The translations under genes and the position numbers were made by a program. Below, one piece after another: positions 1 to 7,833 of a stretch of DNA of 18,298 nucleotides. Under the pieces are notes generated by a model that saw only the letters and a list, made by a program, of their open reading frames with translations, was not told the DNA's origin and searched no databases. The DNA is from Thiotrichales bacterium (GTDB lineage Bacteria > Pseudomonadota > Gammaproteobacteria > Francisellales > CACEW01): positions 1 to 18,298 of the forward strand of contig JAHFRR010000013.1 of the NCBI GenBank assembly GCA_023266165.1. Reading direction: 5' to 3'. Positions within the stretch are counted from its first letter, which is position 1. Each line of letters opens with the position of its first letter.

Positions 1-714
1 GGCGAGTTCCTGGTGAGTACGGTAGATTATCAGTGCGTGGCAGATGCAGCGCGTCAAGAGGGTTTGCAAGGACGAGAGAGGCATCGCTTTACAGCTCTCC
101 GGCTCCAAGGCAATTATCATCCTCGCGCGTTGCGCCTGAAAGATGCGGATGAACCCCTATTTTCAGGGACGATGGTGGGGGTTCAAGCCTATGCCCCTGA
201 AGGTGTCCATACCGTTACACCCGATGAAATCGGGCGCATCCCTATTCGCTACCCCTTTGCGTATCAGTATTTTTTCAACCAGACACAAGCGCGATATACG
301 CGTGTGATGACAGAGTCCAATCATGCGATAGCGGGGATCAGCTATCCGGTCTATCGTGATTCCGAATTGGCACTACATTTTGACCGAGGGGCACTCAATC
401 GCCCACAGATCAAGGGCGCGATCGCTAATCATCATACCCTGCATCAAAACGCGCATCAGGCCGCGAGGAGCATCACGCGGTTGCCTCAAGGCCAGAGCTT
501 AGTCTATTCCAATCACTTGAATGATCAGAACTTTTTGATGCTCAACACCCAGCATCAAGAAAATACCCATCAAACCGTGATGTTGATGAACAATATGCCC
601 TCTTTTACCTATCCTGGTGAAAAACACCTGGATTTTTTACAAATGACTTCAAGCCATCACACCCACCGCATGACTGATAGCTTGCATGTGCAGGTGGGGG
701 AGGTAGAGCAGTGA
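1..714 (+). CDS. VgrG/Gp5-type spike protein, C-terminal part (5' truncated by window edge)
   Basis: The frame is open from base 1, so this is the 3' portion of a longer gene; the GTG at 13 is probably internal. The fragment has about 237 residues. It resembles the C-terminal half of VgrG (type VI secretion tip protein, related to phage gp27/gp5). An early segment looks like the end of the gp27-like region (RERHRFTALRLQGNYHPRAL). Next comes an OB-fold-like segment containing GVHTVTPDEIGRIPIRYPF, and then VYRDSELALHFDRGALNRP followed by IKGAIAN, which aligns by eye with the VgrG pattern of VGQEVLV, then DRPIITGRVYN. It ends soon after the OB-like region with no added effector domain, so it would be a short, non-evolved tip. 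The downstream neighbour is convergent and 12 bp away. A phage baseplate protein is an alternative. Confidence 0.7.
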   Translation, partial: GEFLVSTVDYQCVADAARQEGLQGRERHRFTALRLQGNYHPRALRLKDADEPLFSGTMVGVQAYAPEGVHTVTPDEIGRIPIRYPFAYQYFFNQTQARYTRVMTESNHAIAGISYPVYRDSELALHFDRGALNRPQIKGAIANHHTLHQNAHQAARSITRLPQGQSLVYSNHLNDQNFLMLNTQHQENTHQTVMLMNNMPSFTYPGEKHLDFLQMTSSHHTHRMTDSLHVQVGEVEQ

Positions 715-726
715 ATGGGCACGTGA

Positions 727-1614
727 TCAGCGCGGCATGTCTTGTTGCAGGTGTTGAAGCTCACCGAGTGTCAAACCTGTTGTCTCAGCAATCAGCGTTA
801 CGGGAAGATTTTTTAGAAGCAAATTTTTCGCCGTTTGCAGGATTCCCTGGCGCAGGCCTTGTTGTTGGCCTTCTTGTTTTAATCGTTTCGCAAGAGTCAT
901 CACATCCTCCTCGTAGTCTGGTAAAGTATTTCGCACGATGTTCTCAAGCCTATGTTGAGAGGCATCGCTGGAGAGAATGAGGTATTCTAGCACAATTTTA
1001 AACAGAGATGGATCCGTTTTTTTGAGTTTTTCAAAAATAGTGGGGAGATGCGGTTCGATGTTTTTATGTCGGATGTGCTTGAGCAAAAGCTCAACCCCTG
1101 CAATGGGGGTATGTTTTGCCAGTTCTGAATCTGGGGTATTGGGAAGATCGATCAAGATAGGGTGGCCTAAGTACTTCAAGCCTTGCACAGGGTTTGCAAA
1201 ATAGGAGGCTAGGGTTGTCTCGTAAGGATAAGGCTTTGTCCCTTGATAATAGATCAGCGTGACAATGGTGGGGAGTTTTTTAGATTTATTGGCTTTGGCA
1301 TAGTTGAGAAGCTCAGAGATTTGGTATTGCATGATGCGTAAACCCAATAAGGGGTCGGGGGTTGACTGGTGTTCGCCGTGAAGCCAGATGATCCCTGGCT
1401 CCCCCATAAAGTCTGCCAGATACATGATATCACTTTGATGGGCTCTTTGTTTCTGCCCTGAGATATGCTTTCCGCTTGCGCGATAGAACCGAACGGAATC
1501 CCAGTTGATCTTGGCCTGGATCTCTGGAGGGAGATAGGTTTTCAGAAAGGGCAGAAAGAAACTACGTTCCTCCATCAACTGATGAAACGTCTTGTCGTGA
1601 GGGGTTCTGGACAT
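727..1614 (-). CDS. Rpn family recombination-promoting nuclease / putative transposase (PD-(D/E)XK)
   Basis: 295 residues. The N-terminus (PHDKTFHQLMEERSFFLPFL) and the following domain match the Rpn/transposase_31 family, DNA endonucleases that raise RecA-independent recombination and are often horizontally transferred. Candidate catalytic residues are D62 (in SDIMY) and E81-x-Q83 (in LHGEHQS), the usual PD-(D/E)XK variant in this family. The C-terminal tail (about 235-295) is rich in K, Q and L (AKRLKQEGQQQGLRQGIL), the degenerate repeat-like tail common to Rpn proteins. Full length for the family, with no internal stop. It is convergent with the vgrG-like gene and divergent from the DUF1275 gene. 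An AGG lies close to the ATG but the ribosome site is weak. Family assignment is solid; activity is not shown. Confidence 0.88.
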   Translation of the reverse strand: MSRTPHDKTFHQLMEERSFFLPFLKTYLPPEIQAKINWDSVRFYRASGKHISGQKQRAHQSDIMYLADFMGEPGIIWLHGEHQSTPDPLLGLRIMQYQISELLNYAKANKSKKLPTIVTLIYYQGTKPYPYETTLASYFANPVQGLKYLGHPILIDLPNTPDSELAKHTPIAGVELLLKHIRHKNIEPHLPTIFEKLKKTDPSLFKIVLEYLILSSDASQHRLENIVRNTLPDYEEDVMTLAKRLKQEGQQQGLRQGILQTAKNLLLKNLPVTLIAETTGLTLGELQHLQQDMPR

Positions 1615-1816
1615 TGCCTGATCTCTTCTTGATTTCTTTTTGCCTGATTGGACTAAATAATATCACATCGACCTGGGTTATAAAAGAACTTTTTAATTGG
1701 AAAGTTCAAAATTTCTAACACAGCATTCAAACACAATTCAAATACGATAGGAGTGAGACAATCCCTCCGAATTTTGCTACCATACCCACATCATCAGGTT
1801 TACCAAAGAGTTTTCT

Positions 1817-2488
1817 ATGCAAGAAACGACGCATCAAAATAAAGGGTGGGTGTATGGCGCGGCGCTGCTTTTTGCCTTAAATGGCGGGCTGATCAACGGG
1901 GTTTCCATCCTCAGTTTTTTAAAGCATCCCGTGGGTTATGTGACAGGGAATCTCACGTTTTTGGGGATGGGTGTGGGGGCTGGGGCGTTTCAAACGGCTA
2001 TTGGGATTTTTTTATTGGTGGCGAGTTTTTTATTGGGCTCGATGATCAGTGGGTTCTTCATTCGTGAAGCGCATTATCAGAAAGATTATCGATATGACAT
2101 TGTGCTAGCGATCCAGTGTGTGACAGTGTTGATCGCTCTGGCCTTGTTGAAGCACGGGTCTATCCTGTCCGGATACTTCCTGGCATTGACCATGGGGCTT
2201 CAGAACGCCATGACGACGCATTATGGCTCAGCACTGGTTCGCACCACGCATATGACAGGCACAATGACGGATTTGGGGCTTGCGATCAGTCATCGCCTCA
2301 AAGGGTACAACGTGCCAGCGTGGAAGATCTTGCTGTACATCATGCTGATCATAGGCTTCACGCTGGGTGCGACCGCGAGTGTTGTGCTGTTCGCACGCCT
2401 GGGTGTCTGGGCGCTCGGCATCTCTGCGATGTTTTATGCTTCGTTTTGCCTCGTCAATCTTGTGGGGCATTGTCGGAAAGGAGGATGA
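1817..2488 (+). CDS. DUF1275 (YoaK/UPF0700-type) inner-membrane protein
   Basis: 223 residues, almost entirely hydrophobic, with about six predicted membrane segments. The family signatures are visible: GYVTGNLTFLG near residue 40 and GLQNAMTTHYGSALVRTTHM near residue 126, followed directly by TGTMTDLG. These match the conserved GxxTGN and VRTTHMTGTxTDLG motifs of DUF1275. The molecular function of the family is not established, though transport has been suggested. The only upstream purine-rich stretch is AAAGAG, 7 nt before the ATG, and no better in-frame start is apparent. It is a stand-alone gene between the divergent rpn gene and lipA, 73 bp from lipA. Confidence 0.85.
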   Translation: MQETTHQNKGWVYGAALLFALNGGLINGVSILSFLKHPVGYVTGNLTFLGMGVGAGAFQTAIGIFLLVASFLLGSMISGFFIREAHYQKDYRYDIVLAIQCVTVLIALALLKHGSILSGYFLALTMGLQNAMTTHYGSALVRTTHMTGTMTDLGLAISHRLKGYNVPAWKILLYIMLIIGFTLGATASVVLFARLGVWALGISAMFYASFCLVNLVGHCRKGG

Positions 2489-2561
2489 GGGGTTGTGCTC
2501 TTTACAAAAAGCGTTACCATAACATCACAGGTAGATACTGAAGGGTTATGGAGCAGCAAGC

Positions 2562-3548
2562 ATGAATTCCCATTCATCTTTCATCAAAAACCAGTCCGGT
2601 GCGAAGATTGAGAAACCCAATGGGGTGATGGCAATCAAAAATGGGATCAAGCCAGGCGGATGTTCGAGTGTTGCCAATCCTGCGGGTAAAAAGCCGGATT
2701 GGCTGAAAATCAAAATTGCTTCGTCTCCCGTATTTAATCAGGTTCGGGAGGTTGTTCACACCCATCAGTTGAGCACGGTGTGTGAAGAGGCGATGTGCCC
2801 CAACATGCATGAATGTTGGAGTGCGGGGACAGCAACGTTGATGTTGATGGGTTCTGTCTGCACCCGCGCGTGTCGATTTTGCGCGGTGGATACGGGAAAC
2901 CCCAAAGGCTGGCTGGATCTCAATGAGCCCAAAGCGGCGGCAGAGACGGTGAAGAAAATGGGCTTGTCTTATGTTGTTTTGACGTCCGTCAACCGCGATG
3001 ATCTGCCGGATGGCGGTGCTATGCATTATGCCGCGTGTGTGCGTGAGATCAAAGCCTTGAATCCAAAAACTCAGGTTGAAGTATTAACCCCTGATTTTCA
3101 AGGATCAGAATCTTCAGTGCAAACGCTTCTAGACTCTGGAATTGCAGTGTTTGCGCAGAATCTTGAGACTGTGCGCCGCCTGACCCATCCCGTTCGGGAT
3201 CCCCGAGCAGGCTATGATCAAACGCTGTCTGTGCTGGCTTTTGCGAAAAAAACCAGGCCAGATATTCTGGTGAAGACCAGTTTGATGTTGGGTCTGGGGG
3301 AGCAAGACGAAGAGCTGTTTAAGGCTATGGATGATCTGCGTGAGATCCACGTGGATATCTTAACGCTGGGGCAGTACTTGCGTCCGACCATGAACCATTT
3401 ACCCATCGAGCGCTATGTGCCGCCCAGCGATTTTGCACGGTATCGAGAGATTGCTCTCTCCAAGGGGTTCTTAGAAGTGGTAGCAGGGCCGATGGTACGA
3501 TCCAGTTATCGCGCAGAGCAAGCACTGCAAAAACATGTGAAATCCTGA
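2562..3548 (+). CDS. lipA: lipoyl synthase LipA
   Basis: 328 residues. This radical-SAM enzyme inserts two sulfurs into protein-bound octanoyl groups to make lipoyl cofactors. The auxiliary-cluster cysteines are C74, C79 and C85 (CEEAMCPNMHEC). The radical-SAM cysteines are C100, C104 and C107 (CTRACRFC). The C-terminal RSSY motif (313-316) supplies the serine ligand of the auxiliary cluster. VNRDDLPDGGA and LGQYLRPT are also typical. The first ~45 residues precede the conserved KPDWLKIK and look like a variable extension. A GGAG-like site lies about 10 nt before the ATG. lipB follows after 6 bp, so the two are almost certainly one transcript. No clear promoter was identified in the 73 bp upstream. 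Confidence 0.97.
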   Translation: MNSHSSFIKNQSGAKIEKPNGVMAIKNGIKPGGCSSVANPAGKKPDWLKIKIASSPVFNQVREVVHTHQLSTVCEEAMCPNMHECWSAGTATLMLMGSVCTRACRFCAVDTGNPKGWLDLNEPKAAAETVKKMGLSYVVLTSVNRDDLPDGGAMHYAACVREIKALNPKTQVEVLTPDFQGSESSVQTLLDSGIAVFAQNLETVRRLTHPVRDPRAGYDQTLSVLAFAKKTRPDILVKTSLMLGLGEQDEELFKAMDDLREIHVDILTLGQYLRPTMNHLPIERYVPPSDFARYREIALSKGFLEVVAGPMVRSSYRAEQALQKHVKS

Positions 3549-3554
3549 GTCAGT

Positions 3555-4169
3555 ATGGCAATGAAGATTCGATATTTTTCAGGTTTGCAATCCTATCTGC
3601 CTCTCTGGGCTGAGATGAAAAATTTCACAGAGCAGAGAACGCCTGAAACCCCGGATGAGCTGTGGCTCTTGGAGCATCATCCTGTTTTTACGCAAGGCCG
3701 TGCCGGTAAGCCGGAACACGTGATCGCTCCAGGAGAGATTCCTGTGATTGCGACAGATCGTGGAGGGCAAATCACGTATCATGGCCCTGGTCAGCTGGTG
3801 GGGTACTGCCTTTTTGATATTCGGCGTAAAGGCTGGGGGCCGCGTCGATTGGTCTGCTCCATTGAGCAAGTTTTACTGGACTATCTGCAAACACAAGGTG
3901 TTGAGGGGCATCGTATTGCGGGTGCGCCAGGGATTTATGTGGGAGATGCCAAGATTGCATCGTTGGGCTTGCGGATTTATCGAGGGTGCAGCTATCATGG
4001 GTTTAGCTTCAATGTCCATATGGATCTGGAGCCTTTCTCACGCATTAATCCCTGCGGGTATGCACAGCTGAAACTGACTCAGTTGGGAGATTGGGTGGAA
4101 GGCCCTCAGCCTTCTCCGATGGGGATTGCAAAAGATTTGGCAACTCTTTTTAGGTCTATGTCGTTTTGA
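3555..4169 (+). CDS. lipB: octanoyltransferase LipB
   Basis: 204 residues, normal for the family. It transfers octanoyl from acyl-ACP to lipoyl domains, the step before LipA. Visible motifs are RGGQITYHGPGQ (69-80), the conserved lysine K133 (DAKIASLGLR) and the acyl-thioester cysteine C167 (INPCGYAQ). It begins 6 bp after lipA. The ATG at 3555 (MAMK) has no clear ribosome site, and the ATG at 3561 is an alternative; translation is probably coupled to lipA. The gene ends just before the long TATAAC palindrome. Lipoylated targets would include GcvH, which fits the presence of gcvPA/gcvPB in the same window, though GcvH itself is not here. Confidence 0.96.
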   Translation: MAMKIRYFSGLQSYLPLWAEMKNFTEQRTPETPDELWLLEHHPVFTQGRAGKPEHVIAPGEIPVIATDRGGQITYHGPGQLVGYCLFDIRRKGWGPRRLVCSIEQVLLDYLQTQGVEGHRIAGAPGIYVGDAKIASLGLRIYRGCSYHGFSFNVHMDLEPFSRINPCGYAQLKLTQLGDWVEGPQPSPMGIAKDLATLFRSMSF

Positions 4170-4182
4170 GTTGCGTGATGAC

Positions 4183-4270
4183 GAGTTATAGCAAGTTATA
4201 GTAACTTATAATGGGTTATAAGAGAATTGCCTTATAACCCCTTATAAGTTACTATAACCGACTATAACTC
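4183..4270. repeat. 88-bp imperfect palindrome of TATAAC-type units upstream of ATPase
   Basis: The arms are 4183-4222 and 4231-4270 (40 nt each, 36 of 40 paired) around an 8-nt loop (AGAATTGC). The arms are themselves made of a unit of about 10 bp: GTTATAGCAA and GTTATAGTAA on the left, ACTATAACCG and ACTATAACTC on the right. The series continues past the palindrome as ACTATAACTG at 4271-4280 and ends at the first ATG of the ATPase gene. The layout resembles iterons or multiple operator sites more than a simple terminator, because there is no T-tract. It could also terminate lipB transcription. Function is inferred only. Confidence 0.85.
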
Positions 4271-4298
4271 ACTATAACTGACTATGCAGGTGTTACCT

Positions 4299-5474
4299 AT
4301 GGATCCGATGAATAATCCCTTTTCTCCAGGAGCAGGGTCTCCGCCGCCTGAGTTTGCAGGACGCGGCGCCATACTGGAACAAGCACACATTTTATTAAAG
4401 CGTGTGCTCCTCAAGCGCCCAGAAAAGAGCTTGTTGTTGACAGGCTTGAGGGGTGTTGGGAAAACGGTATTATTAAACGAGATTGATCGCTTAGCCAGAG
4501 AGGATGGCTATCGTACCATTTTGATCGAAGCGCATGATGATAAGCCTTTGGCAGTGCTGTTAGCACAGCATTTGAGAGGACTGCTTTTTGATTTAGACAG
4601 AGTCTTGGGTGTTGGAAACAAGGCGAAGCGAGCGTTGGCTATTTTGAAAGGTTTCGTGGGGGCAATTAAAATCAAAGTGGGGGAGATCGAGCTGGGTGTT
4701 GATCTGCAATCTGAGGTAGGTACAGCAGACAGTGGCGATTTGGAAGTAGACTTGCCTCAGCTTTTTACGGCGGTGGCAGAAGCTGCTGCAGAGCGAGGCG
4801 TTGCAGTCGCCATTTTAATTGATGAGATACAGTATTGTAGCCAGTCAGAGCTCAGTGCACTCATTATGGCGATGCATAAAATGCAGCAGCGATTGCTACC
4901 CTTAGTATTGATAGGTGCTGGATTGCCTATTTTACCTGGTTTAGCAGGGAACTCAAAGTCCTATGCAGAGCGCCTGTTTAGCTTTCCGATGATTGGGCCT
5001 TTGAGTGAAGCAGATTCTTCAAAAGCCTTGAACCAGCCTGTTCAGACAGCAGGTGTTGTATTTAATGCGGATGCTTTACACGAGATTTATCGACTCACAC
5101 AGGGGTACCCTTATTTTCTACAAGAATGGGGTTACCAGGCTTGGAATCATGCTGTAACATCACCTATTTCACTGAGCGTGGTGCAAGAAGCGAGTACATC
5201 AGTCATGCATCGGCTCGATGAGAATTTTTTCAGAGTACGGTTTGATCGGCTCACCACGGGAGAGAAAGTGTATTTGAGTGGTATGGCATCGTTGGGCGCA
5301 GGCCCCTACAGGACGAGCGACATTGCAGACACGCTGGGGATTACAGTGGGTAAGTTGGGCCCTACACGTGCGAAGCTCATTAAGAAAGGCATGATCTATA
5401 GTCCTTCTTATGGTGAGATGGCTTTTACGGTACCCTTATTTGACGAGTTTATGCGACGTGTGATGCCCAAATGA
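4299..5474 (+). CDS. AAA ATPase of the archaeal-ATPase/ORC-like type with C-terminal winged-helix-like region
   Basis: 396 residues counted from an ATG at 4284, 391 from the ATG at 4299. The latter is preferred because AGGTG sits about 7 nt upstream, and the 4284 ATG abuts the repeat array. Numbering from 4284: entry motif PEFAGRGAILE near 22-32, Walker A GLRGVGKT (54-61), Walker B ILIDEIQ with D180/E181, a sensor-1-like stretch (LPLVLIGAGLP), and a C-terminal region (about 320-396) with helix-turn-helix character (RTSDIADTLGITVGKLGPTR). This family of stand-alone predicted ATPases is patchily distributed and often transferred; its role is mostly unknown. The gene runs into hemE with a 4-bp ATGA overlap. 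It could bind the repeats upstream of itself, but that is inference. Confidence 0.85.
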   Translation: MDPMNNPFSPGAGSPPPEFAGRGAILEQAHILLKRVLLKRPEKSLLLTGLRGVGKTVLLNEIDRLAREDGYRTILIEAHDDKPLAVLLAQHLRGLLFDLDRVLGVGNKAKRALAILKGFVGAIKIKVGEIELGVDLQSEVGTADSGDLEVDLPQLFTAVAEAAAERGVAVAILIDEIQYCSQSELSALIMAMHKMQQRLLPLVLIGAGLPILPGLAGNSKSYAERLFSFPMIGPLSEADSSKALNQPVQTAGVVFNADALHEIYRLTQGYPYFLQEWGYQAWNHAVTSPISLSVVQEASTSVMHRLDENFFRVRFDRLTTGEKVYLSGMASLGAGPYRTSDIADTLGITVGKLGPTRAKLIKKGMIYSPSYGEMAFTVPLFDEFMRRVMPK

Positions 5475-6493
5475 AAGTGAAAAACACTCGCCTCCTCAAA
5501 GCTTTGCGCTGTGAGCCCGTTGATCAGATTCCCCTATGGCTGATGCGCCAAGCGGGGCGCTATCTGCCAGAGTATCGCGCGGTGCGTGAAAGGGCAGGGT
5601 CTTTTTTGAATTTATGCCAAACCCCTGAGCTCGCCTGTGAGGTGACATTGCAGCCTGTTGAAAGGTTTGATCTGGACGCTGCGATTTTATTTTCAGATAT
5701 CCTCACGGTCCCTCATGCCATGGGATTGCCTGTCACGTTTATCGAGGGTGAGGGGCCTGTGTTTGGCAAGACCATTAAAACGTTTGCGGATGTTCAAGCA
5801 CTTAAAAATCCAGATCCTGAGTGCGAGCTTAGATATGTCATGGAGGCGGTGCGTTTGATTCAACAGACCCTGAAGGGTCGTGTGCCCCTCATTGGTTTTG
5901 CGGGCAGCCCTTGGACTGTAGCGGCGTATATGGTGGAAGGTGGGGGTAGTAAGACCTTCAGCCTCTTGAGGTCGCTCATGTATCGCGAGCCTCTCATCAT
6001 GCATGCGCTGTTAGCGCGCATCACCCACAGTACGATTCAATATCTCCAAGCTCAGGTCTCAGCAGGGGCAGATGTGATCCAGCTTTTTGATACGTGGGGA
6101 GGCTTGCTTGGCTATGACACTTATCTGACGTTCTCTTTGAAATATATGGACCAGATTGTAAAAGCACTGGCCCCCACGCCTACGATCGTATTTACCAAGG
6201 GAGGCGGGCTTTGGCTCTCTGAGATTGCCAAAACAGGCTGTCAAGGGATTGGGCTGGATTGGAGCATAGACCCCAAAGTTGCGCGTGCAACCGTAGGGCC
6301 TCATCTCTGCCTTCAAGGGAATCTGGATCCTGCGGTACTGTATGGCTCGCCCGAGACAATTCAATCGCAAGTGAAATTAACCCTCGCGCGTTTTGAAAGC
6401 CCTCAGGGCCTGATTTTCAATTTGGGCCATGGCATGCACCCGGATATGGATCCGGAAAAGGTGCAGTGCTTGGTGAATGCGGTGCGTGGTTAG
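5471..6493 (+). CDS. hemE: uroporphyrinogen decarboxylase HemE
   Basis: 340 residues. It removes four carboxyl groups from uroporphyrinogen III to give coproporphyrinogen III in haem synthesis. The active-site signature PLWLMRQAGRYLPEYR (21-36) supplies R26 and R30. D76 (LFSDIL) is the conserved catalytic aspartate. GFAGSPWTVAAYMVEG and the C-terminal FNLGHGMHPDMDPE are also diagnostic. The start codon overlaps the ATPase stop as ATGA, with no strong ribosome site in the preceding bases, so translation probably depends on the ATPase. The gene converges on ispA, with a 90-bp palindrome in the gap. Confidence 0.97.
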   Translation: MKVKNTRLLKALRCEPVDQIPLWLMRQAGRYLPEYRAVRERAGSFLNLCQTPELACEVTLQPVERFDLDAAILFSDILTVPHAMGLPVTFIEGEGPVFGKTIKTFADVQALKNPDPECELRYVMEAVRLIQQTLKGRVPLIGFAGSPWTVAAYMVEGGGSKTFSLLRSLMYREPLIMHALLARITHSTIQYLQAQVSAGADVIQLFDTWGGLLGYDTYLTFSLKYMDQIVKALAPTPTIVFTKGGGLWLSEIAKTGCQGIGLDWSIDPKVARATVGPHLCLQGNLDPAVLYGSPETIQSQVKLTLARFESPQGLIFNLGHGMHPDMDPEKVQCLVNAVRG

Positions 6494-6510
6494 GGTGTCC
6501 GAGCATTTTG

Positions 6511-6600
6511 CTGGAAGGCTTGATTGGCAGGGCTTATCTGTCCCTTTGCATGCTGTAGCCTGCAAAGGGACAGATAAGCCCTGCCAATCAAGGCTTTCAG
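6511..6600. repeat. 90-bp near-perfect palindrome between hemE and ispA
   Basis: The arms 6511-6550 and 6561-6600 (40 nt each) pair at 38 of 40 positions, with the innermost 32 perfect, around a 10-nt loop (TGCTGTAGCC). It sits between convergent hemE and ispA, starting 17 bp after the hemE stop and ending 29 bp before the ispA stop. A strong bidirectional transcription stop is plausible, but there is no T-run on either side. The stem is much longer than a normal intrinsic terminator, so a small palindromic mobile element is equally possible. Confidence 0.9.
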
Positions 6601-6629
6601 AATCAGTTACGCTAACTTTAGACTCAATC

Positions 6630-7511
6630 TCACTGTTCCCTCACCATCACAAAGTCATACACTGCTTCCAAGAGTGTGGTATGAAGCCCTGTCGCAGCAA
6701 TGCGAGCGAGGCACGCTTGAGCGGCTTGGGTTTCGTGGGAGAGGGCTTCTTGTGCGCCTTGAAAACCCAGGAGCGAGGGGTAGGTGCTCTTTCCTAGCTT
6801 TTCATCTTGATGAGGGTGCTTGCCTAAGGTTTTGAGATCTCCGGTGATGTCCAGCAGGTCGTCTTGGATTTGAAACGCGATTCCCAAATGATGTCCAAAT
6901 TGTTTGAAACCTGATAGTTGAGTCGGAGAGAGATCAGGGTTGCACAGTGCGCCTAACTCCAGAGACGCCATGATCAAGCGTCCTGTTTTGAGGGCATGCA
7001 TGGATTGCAGCTGTTCGAGGGTCATGGGGGTGTGTGGGCTTTTGCAATCGATGGTTTGCCCTGCCACCATCCCCTGTGCGCCGATGGCATCTCCCATGGT
7101 TTGGATCATCAGGAGGGTGATGGCGGGCGGTAGTGTGAGATGTGAGAGCAGCGTGAAGGCTTCACTCAGCAGAGCATCACCGGCCAAAATGGCAATATCT
7201 TCTCCAAAGACCTTGTGATTGGTGAGTTTGCCACGACGGTAGTCGTCGTTATCCATGGCGGGGAGATCATCATGGATGAGAGAAAACGTGTGCACCATCT
7301 CAATGGCCAGTGCGACGGAATGCGCGCTCTCAAGATTGCCGTGGACGGCCTCACAAGCACCATAGACCAACAGAGGTCTGATGCGTTTGCCTCCTGCCAG
7401 CAAGCTGTAATTCATGGCCTGAGTTAAAAGGGGTGCAGGGCTTTTCAATGTTTGGGTGAAAGCCTCCAAGTGTGACTCAAACAGCGTTTTCCAGTGTTTA
7501 AGAGGCTTCAT
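6630..7511 (-). CDS. ispA: farnesyl diphosphate synthase (geranyltranstransferase) IspA
   Basis: 293 residues from the ATG at 7511 (MKPLKHWKTLF). The frame is open further upstream, but that part lies inside xseB and does not look like family sequence. It makes farnesyl diphosphate from IPP and DMAPP. Motifs: GKRIRP (41-46), first aspartate-rich motif DDLPAMDNDD (81-90), and second DDLLDITGD (217-225). The start overlaps the 3' end of xseB by 14 bp, giving the usual xseB-ispA coupling. GGAA about 9 nt upstream is a weak ribosome site. dxs, which often follows ispA in gammaproteobacteria, is absent; the next gene is convergent hemE. Confidence 0.96.
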   Translation of the reverse strand: MKPLKHWKTLFESHLEAFTQTLKSPAPLLTQAMNYSLLAGGKRIRPLLVYGACEAVHGNLESAHSVALAIEMVHTFSLIHDDLPAMDNDDYRRGKLTNHKVFGEDIAILAGDALLSEAFTLLSHLTLPPAITLLMIQTMGDAIGAQGMVAGQTIDCKSPHTPMTLEQLQSMHALKTGRLIMASLELGALCNPDLSPTQLSGFKQFGHHLGIAFQIQDDLLDITGDLKTLGKHPHQDEKLGKSTYPSLLGFQGAQEALSHETQAAQACLARIAATGLHTTLLEAVYDFVMVREQ

Positions 7512-7713
7512 AAGGGATATTTCCAGAGGCAGCGTTTTGCATAATAATCTCAACCCGTTGCCTCGCTGACTCCAGCGTTTTCTGGCAGTGCGCACACAGC
7601 GCCATGCCTGCTTCAAAGGCTTTGAGAGAGGCTTCAAGGTCTAGGGATTCGGTTTCCATTTGTGTGACAATAGATTCCAGTTGAGCAAATGATTTTTCAA
7701 AATCAGTCATCAT
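7498..7713 (-). CDS. xseB: exodeoxyribonuclease VII small subunit XseB
   Basis: 71 residues, a normal size for the small subunit of exonuclease VII, which degrades single-stranded DNA in both directions as a complex with XseA. The sequence follows the family pattern: DFEKSFAQLESIVTQMETES, then LDLEASLKAFEAGMALCAHC, with a short two-helix architecture. GGAGA lies 8 nt before the first of two adjacent ATG codons. It overlaps ispA by 14 bp and is the first gene of that operon. A good promoter lies about 35-60 bp upstream. xseA is not in the window. Confidence 0.94.
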   Translation of the reverse strand: MMTDFEKSFAQLESIVTQMETESLDLEASLKAFEAGMALCAHCQKTLESARQRVEIIMQNAASGNIPYEAS

Positions 7714-7747
7714 ATTTTGATTCTCCAGGTGAGAGAGGATATTCGCT

Positions 7748-7775
7748 ATTTTACACGGGATAGGCTCTGGCTCAA
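7748..7775 (-). promoter_or_regulatory. sigma70-type promoter for xseB-ispA
   Basis: Read on the minus strand: -35 TTGAGC (plus coordinates 7770-7775), a 16-bp spacer, then -10 TAAAAT (7748-7753). It points into xseB, whose ATG is at 7713. Prediction from consensus match only. Confidence 0.55.
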
Positions 7776-7833
7776 GGGGCGAGATTGGAGTATGCTGATC
7801 TTTAAGAGCGATTTGGAGAGTAAGGGTTGTGCT

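Noticed and set aside
2116..2541. Overlapping reading frames inside the DUF1275 gene and other core genes
   Set aside because: They lack family resemblance and ribosome sites and are explained as alternative frames of well-supported genes.
7512..7637. 42-residue N-terminal extension of IspA
   Set aside because: It is the alternative frame of xseB and is basic, low-quality sequence; the family start is at 7511.
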